From the NCBI RefSeq assembly GCF_031877795.1, contig NC_133933.1, positions 70,188,503 through 70,252,502 on the forward strand: 64,000 bases of DNA, given 5' to 3'. The notes below the pieces were generated by a model. It saw only the letters and a list, made by a program, of their open reading frames with translations. It made no database searches and was not told where the DNA came from. The translations under genes and the position numbers were made by a program. Shown here one piece after another: positions 28,501-40,500 of the stretch. Position 1 is the stretch's first letter. Every line of letters begins with the position of its first letter. This stretch comes from Strix aluco. Its lineage: Eukaryota > Chordata > Aves > Strigiformes > Strigidae.

Positions 28501-31500
28501 CACATGAACTGTTATCAAAGCACACACATTTTACACTGGCTGTTTTGTTTTTCAATGCATTTTACATCACGGAAGAATTTAGAGAGAAACTAAAGTACAA
28601 CTATATGCTAGCCAAAAAGAAGAGAAAATACAACCTCTGGTTAGATTCCCAGAAAACAGATAGCAGCTGACCCTGCTATTTAATCTGCAGGTAGGTTTTT
28701 GTAAAAACTTAAGAATAACCAGGACTGACAAACTGATCTTTATTTACAAGGGAAAAAAGTGATATTGTGCTTTCAAACACAATTCTTTTATTCAGCACAG
28801 CAGACTACAAACACAGAACAAAGACCACCACATGCCATCTGCTTTAGTGACAACCACATATGAATACACGGTTACACAGAAAGAGAAGAAACTGTCAGTA
28901 TTATGCCAAGTCAAAACTGCTGTTCAAGCAAGTTGCACTTGAGCCGTGAATAAAAGCAAAACAGGAGAAGAAAATATGGCCTTGAGCCATCTTCATGCTC
29001 TTCCTATTCCAAAAATACCTTTTCAAGAATAAAGCTAAAGCCCTTCCAATTTATAATGCTGTCATGAGAGTTGCAACAAGAACAGTGTAAAAAGGGGGCT
29101 ACTTCTACTGGGTACCATAATATCACTAAATATACCAAGTAAGCCTATATTCACCTCCATTTTTCCCCAGCATCATGACAGTAACATTCAGCTAGGCAGG
29201 AATCACAGAATCATCTAGGTTGGAAAAGACCTTGAAGATCATCCAGTCCAACCATTAACCTAACATTGACAGCTCCCAACTACACCATATCCCTCAGCAC
29301 TATGTCGACCCTACTCTTAAACACCTCCAGGGATGGGGACTCCACCACCTCCCTGGGCAGCCCATTCCAACGCTTAACAACCCGTTCTGTAAAGAAATAC
29401 TTACTAATATCCAGTCTAAACCTTCCCTGGCGCAACTTGAGGCCATTCCCTCTAGTCCTATCGCTTGTTACTTGGTTAAAGAGACTCATCCCCATCTCCC
29501 TGCAACCTCTTTCAGGTAGCTGTAGAGGGCGATGAAGTCTCCCCTCAGCCTCCTCTTCTCCAGACTAAACAACCCCAGTTCCCTCAGCCGCTCCTCATAA
29601 GACCTGTGCTCCAGACCCTTCACCAGCTGCATTGCCCTTCTGTGGACACGCTCGAGTAATTCAATGTCCTTTTTGTAGTGAGGGGCCCAAAACTGAACAC
29701 AGGAATAGAGGTGTGGCCTCACCAGTGCAAAGTACAGGGGCAAGATCACTTCCCTGTCCCTGCGGGCCACGCTATTTCTGGTGCAAGCCAGGATACCATT
29801 GGCCTTCTTGGCCACCTGGGCACACCGCTGGCTCATGTTCAGCCGGCTGTCAATCAACACCCCCAGGTCCCTCTCTGACTGGCAGCTCTCCAGCCACTCC
29901 TCCCCAAGCCTGTAGAGCTGATGGGGGTTGTTGTGGCCCAAGTGCAGCACCCGGCATTTGGCCTTATTGAAACTCCTACAGCTGGCCTTAGCCCATCGCT
30001 CCAGCCTGTCCAGATCTCTCTGCAGAGCCTCCCTACCCTCGAGCAGATCAACACTCCCACCCAACTTGGTGTCATCTGCAAACTTACTGAGGGTGCACTC
30101 AGTCCCCTCATCTAGGTCATCAATAAAGATGTTCAACAGGAGCAGCCCCAAAACCGAGCCCTGGGGGACACAACTCATGACCGGCCGCCAACCAGATTTA
30201 ACTCCATTCACCACAACTCTTTGGGCCCAGCCATCCAGCCAGTTTTTTACCCGGTAAAGCGTGTGCCCATCCAAGCCGCGAGCAGCCAGTTTTGCCAGGA
30301 GAATGCTGTGGGAAACGGTGTCAAAGGCCTTACTGAAGTTAAGGTAATCAACATCCACAGCCTTTCCCTCATCCAATAAGCAGGTCACCCTGTCATAGAA
30401 GGAGATCAGGTTTTTCAGGCAGGACCTGCCTTTCATAAACCCATGCTGACTGGGCCTGATCATCTGGTTGTCCATTATATGACTTTTAATGGCACTCAAG
30501 ATGACCTGATCCATGACCTTCCCTGGCACCGAGGTCAGACTGACAGATCTATAGTTTCCTGGATTGTCCTTTCTGCCTTTCTTGTAGATGGGTGTCACAT
30601 TTGCCACCCTCCAGTCCAATGGGGCCTCCCCAGTTAGCCATGATTTCAGTTAAATCATGGAAAGCGGCTTGGCGAGCACATCTGCCAACTCTTTCAGCAC
30701 CCTTGGGTGTAACCCATCCGGTCCCACAGACTTGTGTGCATCCAAGTGGCGTAGCAGGTCTCTGACCACCTCCTCTTCAGCTGTGCTGACCTCAGTCTGC
30801 TTCCCCTCCCCATCTCCCAGCTCATGAGGCTGGGTGTCCAGGGAACAGCCAGTTCCACTGCTAAAGACTGAGGCAAAGTAGGCATTGAGCACCTCAGCCT
30901 TTTCCTCATCCTTAGTTACCATGTTTCCCTCTGCATCCAATAAAGGAGGGAGATTTTCCCTAATCCTCCTTTTGCTGTTAACGAATTTATGCAAACATTT
31001 TTTATTATCCTTAACAGCTGTAGCCAAGTTGAGCTCTAGCTGTGCTTTGGCTCTCCTAATGTTCTCCCTGCATAACTTCACTACATCTTTATAGTCTTCA
31101 TGAGAGACCTGGCCCCTCTTCCAAAGGCAATAGATTCTCCTTTTGTCCTTGAGATCCAGCCAAAGATCCCTGTTTAGCCAGGCCGGTCTCCTTCCCTACC
31201 TGCTTGTTTTTCGGCACACGGGAACAGCCTGCTCCTGTGCCTTTAAGACTTCGCTCTTGAAGTATGTCCAGCCTTCCTGGGCTCCCATATCCTTCAAGGC
31301 AGCCTCCCAAGGGATTTTGTTAACAAGTTAAAGTTAGCCCTCCGGAAGTCTAAGGAGGCAGTTTTACTAACCCCTCTCTTTGTTTCTCCATGGATTGAAA
31401 ACTCAATCATCTCATGATCACTGCACCCTAGACGGCCTCCAACCTTTACTTCCCCCACAAGCTCTTCCCTGTTCACAAGAAGCAGGTCCAGGAGGGCACC

Positions 31501-34500
31501 TTCCCTGATTGGCTCACTCACCATCCTTGTGAGGAAGTTATCCTCCACACATTCCAGGAACCTCCTGGATTGTTCCTCTCTGCTGTGCTGTGATCCCAGC
31601 AGATACCCGGGAGGTTAAAGTCCCCCACAAGAACAACAGCAAGTGACGGCGAGATTTCTCCCAACTGTTTATAGAAAGCTTCATCCACCTCACTGCTTTG
31701 GTTGGGAGGTCTATAGCAGACTCCCATAGCAAAATCTGCTTTATCAGTCCTTAACCTAATCCAAACACTCTCAACCCCGTTATTACTATACTTGATTTCT
31801 GATCTGTCATAGCATTCTCTTACATACAGGGCCACTCCACCACCTCTCCTTCCCTGTCTATCCCTCCTGAAGAGCTTGTAGCTATTGATTGCAGCACTCC
31901 AGTTGTGTAAGACACATCGACCTTAAAGAGCAAGTGGAAAAATCCTGTAAAACACTAAAAATGTAAGGAGTGTCAGAAGTTGCAGAAGCACAGAGTGGTA
32001 CAGGAAGAAGATGGGACGAATAATGTTTTAAAGCTATTCACTATGGGTCTTTACTAAGCATAATGGTATCAATCACAGGCACATCTTCAGCCCTGAATCC
32101 TTTGGCCATTTTCCTGAAACAAAGGCCAGGGCTGACAGAGAGGCTGTTATTTACCTCTGCACCCTTTGAATATAGTCCCTAAAAAAACAAAAGGCAGGCT
32201 ATCAAATTTTCATGCTTTACAACATGGAAACATATTTCAGCCTGAAAAAGACTCAGGAACTGGCCCACTTGATCATGCCAGAGACAAACAGCAGAATGGA
32301 AGATAAATAGCTGAGTTTGATTATTGACTTTTGTGCAAGCAGCTCTAACATTATACTTTTTGTTATTTTATGAACAACAAACAAACAAAAAACCTTTAAC
32401 ACATACTTGTACCCAAATACTACCACATATTAGAAGGCAATTATATAGGTTGACTTGCCTAGATGCCATTACACAGCAGAACTAGGACAAGGTTCACACT
32501 CATCTGACTTTCTTCAGAAATGCAAACATTAAATCTTTTCTCATTGTTTCCCTTTTCCTCCATAGCTAACTTATTCAGTGTTGAACAGTTAAACAATAGC
32601 CTATCTGCCAAAAGTCTTTATTTTTAATATTTTCCTTTGCCCTCTACCACATCCCATTTACAACAAAATCTACTGCTGTCTTATAAGTACACTTAAAGGA
32701 AACTTTTTATACAGTTGACCTGTACAACACCTGTGCAGAAAAGTATTTTTTGCTTTTCAGTGCAAAAAGTTCATTTTTACTTTGTTTTGATATATTTCCT
32801 GTCCTATATTCAAAATAACATTCCAATATTGATCACTGTAAAATAGCTTCTCTGAAAAATCCTATCTACTACAGTTTCATCCAAATTCCATCAGACAGAA
32901 AATTCTTTAAAACAAGTATTTATCCACTGCCCATAGGATATGGTCACAGTGATGTTTGCCAATATATTAATTTCTAATACCAGCTCCAAGATGAGAAACT
33001 TTTCATACCTTTCATGTTTTCAAAGCCTTTAATTTGTTCCATTCCTCCTTTCAGCTGAAAGCAACAAAAACATAGCTTACACAGCAACTCAAATCAGAAC
33101 AATTCACTCCTTGTGTAATTCTACTGATATTAGTGAAAGAATGCCAAGGAAAAATTTTGAAGAACCAGAGTTGGAAGGAAGCCTTGCATAATTTTTATAT
33201 CTTTGGCCTTGCCTGAAATCCAACAGTTTTAGCACAACAACTAAGTTATTCTGAATTCAAGTTAATAATTATCTCTACAGAAAGTCTATCAATTGAAACT
33301 GTTAACGTATTCCTTATTATTTTAGTATCTGAAAGCCTTGCAGAACTACATGGAGGTGGTGTCCAGACCAAAGGCACACTTTCCCCCTCCCAGGAGTTTG
33401 GCTGCCTGTGTTTGTGGACAGTTCTCCAATTCTCTTTCAGCTGTTGAGAGCACTTTTTGGGAAACCTCAACCAGCCTTGAAGGCAGCTCTTCAACAAAAA
33501 GCTAGAAGAAGCTCAGCAGAGTCACTCCCTCACCTTGTTTCAGCCAGCACTTGCCACTGTCCCCTGTCTGAGCTCTGTCACAGCCACACTGAAGCCACTT
33601 GTCCATCCTGGCCAAGCACCCTATTGACCCTGACCCTAACTCACAGACTTTACTTTCTTCCTTGACCTTGGACCAGCAATCTAGACCATTGGCTGAACCT
33701 GGTTAGCATCCCCAAACCTGCTTTGCTCACCTTGCTCAGGTATGGTGAGACTGTCCCTTTTCAATGAGGCCATTGCCTGTGTCTGCTCCGTTACCACACC
33801 TAGATACAGTTTTACCTTCTCTTTCAGCACAACCTACCCTCATCTGGTGCTTGACAGGTAGGCAAAGACTATTACTGCAAAATTAAAGTAATGAAAACCC
33901 TAAGGTGTGGATAGAGTCAGAGCTCTGAATGCTCAAGCAGGAAGCTTGAGCACGTGACACTAATCACGGTCCCAGTCACTCGTTTGTTTTGCCTGATGGA
34001 CAAAATGGCTGATCCTAGCACACTACAGCCTCATCCCTCATCAGATAATCTACACTCAAATTCCTAGGCACAACATGGATGTTTTCAGGCAGGGAACCAG
34101 CCAGCAGTGTTGACAGAAGCACACAAGTCACACAGCTGGGTGTACTTCAGCCTGTTCCAAGCTTTGCACTCCAGCTGGGGCCCAGGAAGCCAGAAGCATT
34201 CACTGCTTCTGAGGGGTGACCAAAACCTCCCAGATGGCTTAAATCCTCCAGCTCAGCTACATAAGAGAGCAACACACAGCCTGCCCTACACTCCACAGTT
34301 TTGTCTATGATGGAAGCAATACCTAAACTACCCAGCTCAAAGTGAACTGAAGTATGCTTAGCAAAGTCCCAATCACACCTTTAACTGTGACACAGCCACA
34401 TTCAAAGCCAATGTAGTTTGGCAATAAAATTTAAAATGAGTTCCAAGTACAATTCCAAACAAAGGTGGTCTCTACTCTCCCTTGGGGAAGATTTTTATAT

Positions 34501-37500
34501 AAGTGGAATTTTTTGTTGTGGGTTTTTTTGTTTGGATTTGTTTGTTTGTTTTAAGTAAAAAGGCCTTGTATAAAGCTTCAATTCCTGCAAGCATTTCTTT
34601 GAATAATATTTTTTATTTCATACCAGTTTCTGTCATCTAGGGTAGGATATGCTGACTAGTTCTGTGAAGTGCAAGTAAAGCAAGAATACAAATTAACCCT
34701 GGAAATCCTTCAGAGTTAAAATGGCTGAATATTTCTTAACTTTTTATTGTATGAGATCAAGATTATGATTTTTGTCTTCGATACCCAGCATGAAGGTAAC
34801 GACTTGAAGAGTAAAGAAATTGTGGGTTGACAGCTCCCGGCATATAATGAGAATTATCTGCAAAGTCTTCCTTGAAAAATGAGTTGACTGAGGAAAAACA
34901 TTAGAAGTTATAATGATCTTAAAATTCACCAAAACCCAAATTTTCTTTTGATGGATTAAATTGAATAACAATGTATTTATAGCTACAATTGTATTGTAGT
35001 TAGATGCATTTAAGCAATATCAACAGCAAATGCAATACAAAAATCTTTTGTCAAACACCAGTTTTTATTGTGCCTTCAGAATTCAAAACAAGCCACCATT
35101 GGAGCTGGAGAGCTGTAATGTTGATGAAAGACAGCAAGATACTTACTGTAAAACATCCTTGTTTCCAAACATTGGAATAGAGCTTCCTACAAAATATTAA
35201 AATATTGGAGATTGGCCAAGAACTGCTGCAACATTTCTGAACCCAAAGAGCTTCAAGGTCTATTTAAACTATGGCCATCCTGTCACTGTCATTTTTTTAC
35301 TTCATATTTCACCAGAAAATATTTGATGCCAAAAAAAGTTAAATTGCGTAACAGTCAGCTACTTTAATATTACTTGTTAAACTGTGTGGAGTTTCTTGGA
35401 ACACAGAAGTCCCACCTAAGCTCAAACCAGCACTCTCACAGGAGAAAGTAATTTCAGCAAGGACTACTTTCCGTTACTGAAAAAGAAGAAAAAGGGCAAA
35501 ACAGTACAAAAAGGCTAAAATGGAAAGATTTGCTGAGGGCCAGAAAAGATTAGAGGAAAGACTGAACATGGCACCCAGGTCTCACAAACTCAGGGACAAA
35601 GTACAGTGTCCTTGAATCCAGTGCTTAAGAACTGACTGATACCCACAAAAATACCCACACCAAAGTTGGCTGAAGTCAATAACCATGTCCCAAATCACAG
35701 GGTTTGGGCATGAACACTTTCTTATCATTGTCTTTCCTCTCCTCACATGAGTTACATTAATTCCTGAGCCTGTATGATGAGCACAAAGGGAAAATCCATG
35801 AGTTTGGAAACAGCTTTCAACACAGTCCTTCCCCTGGGAATCAAGACCCCATTGCAGCAACGGTGGAAGACAAAGGAGTTCATCCAGTGATCACACCCCT
35901 CTCAGGAGCCTGAACTCAAGAGCAGAACATTCTCTTGAAGGGTCTTGACCAACACACTACTTTGACAAGTCCAACTCATTTCTCACCTGCTCTCACTAAC
36001 TGCTCCCCATCTTTCCTTCTCCAACAGCAGATGTAGAAGAGAAGGTAAGATTAAGCTGACAAGTATATTAAATAAAACAAATAGATATTTTGCAACTTTT
36101 CTGGAGAAAGAATATAGAAATGCATTATTACGAAAAAGTACTAACCTATACAAAGGTTTGGGCATCCTCAAACATATTTAGGAGGAAAACCATCTGCATT
36201 AAAACAACCAAACATGCATACAATCTTCCAGACACCTACATAAGAAAAGGTTGTTTCCACACCTTCATCTCTGTGGGGGAAGAAAACACAAACCAAATAA
36301 AAAACAAAAACAAGCCTACAGCTGTCTCCAAAATCCTGACACAGCACACCTATCTTTCCCTGTACGAGGAGAAAGTCAGCAGCTATGGGTTATTTTGGAA
36401 GATAGTGGTGAAAAAATTTCAGGACTCTTATCTAAAATATCTTGAAAGCCAATGGATCTCTCCTATAGTTAGATTCCCTCCTGACCACAGCAGTGGCAGA
36501 TACTAGTTGAAGAGAGATACTCTTCCTTGGTCTGAGATCATCTCATTTATCATTTATGGGGGTTTGTGATTCAGATCTTACACACTTAATATTGAGACCA
36601 ATGGACAGCTGGAAATGGATTTATAGTATCATAAGGCTAGAAAGGACCTCAAGAGATTTTTAGACCCGTCTCTTGCCCAAAGTTGGGTCAAAACTGAATT
36701 CAGACCTGGCTGCTCAGGGCTTTATGCTGTTGAGTCTTGAAAATTTCCAAAGGTGGAGACAACATAATCTCTCTGTGTAACCTGCTCCAACACTTCATTA
36801 TCTTCACAGTGATTTTTCCCCACCATATCCACTAAGAAGCTCTTGTTTCAGTTTATTGCCACTGTCTCATTCTCCCACTGTGCATATCAGTACAGAGCCC
36901 AGTTCCATCTTCTTGATGATGTCCTCGGAAGTATGGGAAGGCTGCTGTTAGGTGCTCCCCACCCAAGCTATCTCTTCCCCAAACTGAACAAGCCCAGGTC
37001 CCTCAGCCTCTCCTCATGAGGACAAGAGCTCCAGGCCCAGACCACCTTGGTGGCACTGCTGAAGTCGCTCTAGTTGGATTATCTTTCCTGTACTGGAGGG
37101 CCCCAGCCTGGACATAGTATTCCAGGTGGGATCTAACAAGCGCCGATTATAGGGAAAGAAAAAATTTCTCTTGATTTACCAGTCCCTGAATAGAGCCCAG
37201 CACACTTAACTTCCACTGCTAGATAAAGAGACAACCCAGATCAGTGCAGAGGTTCCCAAGGGCGCCATCTTTATCATGGTATCCTTCACTGGCTTCAGTT
37301 CAGTGATGATTACAGGGCCTTGTCCCACCCACTGCCTTAGTCTGATCCCCAGGCTGATAAGAAAGAGTTCACTAAACATCCAAAAGAAAAAGTAAGGAAA
37401 CCTACAGGAGTGCAACCACATATCCTGGACTGCTTCTCACTGCATCTCCAACCAGCTGGAAAACACAGAGCAGCTTTCTAGGAGTAGACACCAAGAAGAC

Positions 37501-40500
37501 TGTCTTAATGAAAAAAGTACAAGGAAAAGATAATCCCAGACATACAAAATATTTTAAAGTGTATTCCCACAGCACTTTTTAGAACTTCACAATTTATTAC
37601 CTTTATGCACTCTGAAATGCTTGAGTTACTCTTTAGAGGAAACTAACATACTTTGAATGTCTCAGCCTGAACCTTACCTGGAATTTTTTGACAAATTTTT
37701 TTCATTAACAATTCTCAAGTTGCAAAAACTCCTTAGGAAATTGTCTAACAAAAGTGTCAGTTTGAAGGAGTTCTCCACTTCTGACAAAGAAAGCCTGAAA
37801 CTGTCAAAAAGAAACATTGTCCATTTTGTTACTTTTCTCCTCAATGTTTAGGCTGTTATAAACCCATGGAAAAATTTATTTTAATGGAATGAGTGAATCA
37901 GACCAAAATGTAATGCCTGAGAGTCACTGGCAAGATGGAATAGAAAACCTCAAACCTAAGCAAGAGTTACACTGCTCTTGGGCAGCAGCATGCTGCTCAG
38001 TCACACAACAGCAGTGGGTGAGCCTGGAGAGACTACAGCCAGACAGCTCGTTGGGCTTTGAGGGACAAAGGTATGAGCTCAGAAAATTGGCAAGACACTA
38101 AATGAAGAGGTGTGCACAGAAATTACATAAATGGATAAAAGGATTACCATCTCTCATGATTACTCAAAAGCTGGATGTTTTCATTCCACTGTCTTGGGGA
38201 AGCACCATGGGTTACTAAATCCCCGTGGGTCTGTCCCACCATTTGCAGAATCCTCCCTGTGCAGCTGCAACAGAAGAGAATGCCTGTAGGTATGAAAACC
38301 CACAGCCGAACTTAAAATGATACCTGCCACAACTAGCACTGTTAGAAGTGGAGGTGACTCTACACCACTTCCTTATCTATTTACGTGCTCCCTCAACCAA
38401 TGTGCATCCAGTTAACAACTAAGTACTGCCATGTAACACAGAGGCTTCTGGAGGAACCAACAAAACCCACGGGCAGTTTGCATGGTACAACCTTTTGTAG
38501 ATGGGAACTCTGCAGTTCCTCTGTATTTGGGCAAGGTTGGCTCACGGATGGAAGCTGGAAACATCAAGGCTGTGTTCACAAATTGTACAGACAATTGTAC
38601 AGGTGGCAGGCACACTGACAAGAAGTGGGGAATGCAAGCAAGTCTGTACTTTCCAGAAAAAATGAAAAAAGTAGTCCAAGTATTCTCCAATCACCGGAAA
38701 TGCACTCATCAGTTTTTACAAAAAATTCAACATAAAAAAAATCTGGTTTCAGGTAAGTTTATCTACCCAAATAAAGGAAGCAACAGTGCATCCAACTATG
38801 GTAAATGCAGGCAAAGGGAATCTAACGATGTCTAGTCACTTTTATAGTTTCACGTGGCCCAATCCAAAACACCAAGTAGAAGAGTCTATCCCTTTCTTGC
38901 ATTGGGATGGTATCATCAATGCATCATAAATGCATTGCCTTGTGAGAAAGAACAAATTTACATTTCCAACTCTAGTGTTCCACTTTCCAACACAATGTTT
39001 AGGTTAAATATATTCTTGTTTTACTCAATCCAATAACACCTGCAGTATTTGGAAAGTTTTTCAAGTTCTCTCTGAATACTCTAAATTATCTCTGTCCCTG
39101 CAACAGCCGAAAACAATATGGCATGGCCATTTATATTTAGAAGTCTTAAATTATTTCTGTATAGATGATGTATATTTCACTCTGACACTTTAGCACAGAA
39201 TGAACATTTTACCAATTCTCAGGGAGCAGTTGTGGTTTGGAAAATAAAGACTTAATTCAGAAGAGTAACTACTGGCAAACATTTTAAACTTGTGCTCAAT
39301 TCTAGTCTTTAAGTGGCTATGTATCTCTAATAATTTTATTGTATTAGAGCCTAAAAAGCTCAGACCAACAACATTAGGTTTTGAATAGGATATGACTATT
39401 TTCCACTACTACTACCCGTTCCTAAGCATGAAAAAAGCTGAGCTGTTTCCACCATCCAACTGCAATGGCTTTGATGGCAAAACTTAACCTCCTCAGAAGA
39501 CAACAAAGTAATAAAACAAGCTACAAATTGCTACCTTTATTTAAGAGAACTTTTAATCAGAGTGGGTGCCAAAAAAACTTCGACATGGCAACTACCATAG
39601 ATCCTTCCATGAATTTTGGTATTCTTATAATGTTCTGACAAACTTGGAAATGCAACTTACCACCCGTTATACTATAAAGTATGACCAACATGTAGTCTCT
39701 ATGATAAATTGGACGGTTCATTTGAAACAGTAACCAGATTACAAAGCTATAGGTAAATTTGGAAAGGCATCTTGATCCTTATGCTTTAATGCATTGAGAG
39801 GGCACTACTTATGGATATGTATACATGTAATAAAGTCTGCTGCAGTTCCACTGAAGCTTCCTTCCAAGAATCCTGCTGATCTTTCACTTCGATAATGATT
39901 TTAGCCTCATAATGATCACTCCAGGCAGTCTGGAAGGTCTTATTTTCACATCTCTACAGGGAGGATAATTATAATAGAGCAGCACAGCTAAAACTGGAAA
40001 TTGACCTACCTGCTAACAATGGCTTTGGCCACCGGGGCTTCCGAACCAGGGCTGAAAGTGGCTCCAAGCAGCACTTGGAGACAAACTTGCAATCCACGGT
40101 ACTTCAAATTCAGCGAAAAGAAAGTTTTAACACTTCCCCTGTCCTGTCAGCTCTTGAACTCTTTTAAGCTTTTCAGCAGTATTGTCCTGTCTTAACTTGG
40201 TTTTGTCTTTCCTGGTGTGTCCCCTACGCCAAACAGCTAAAACCACATGATGGAAGATGGGACAACCACGAACACTACACAAGAATCGAGACGATTCTGA
40301 ACGCTGTCAAAAGCGCAGAATAAACCACCACAACAGTCACGGACCCCCCTCTCCTGCAGGTCGCTGTCTAGCAGCAGTAACGCCCGCGCAAGCGCCCCGC
40401 TCCCGCCCGACGCCAACCCCCAAGGCGGGAAGGCGGGAGCCATCCCTCAGCACGGCGGCCCCGGGCGGCCTGAGGCGCCGCCGCTGCCTGGGGCGGTTTT

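Noticed and set aside
29632..30257. Plus-strand open frames inside CR1 copies (also 19275-19628 and 58061-58390)
   Set aside because: Antisense shadows of the reverse-transcriptase frame; they recur in each copy because the copies are alike.
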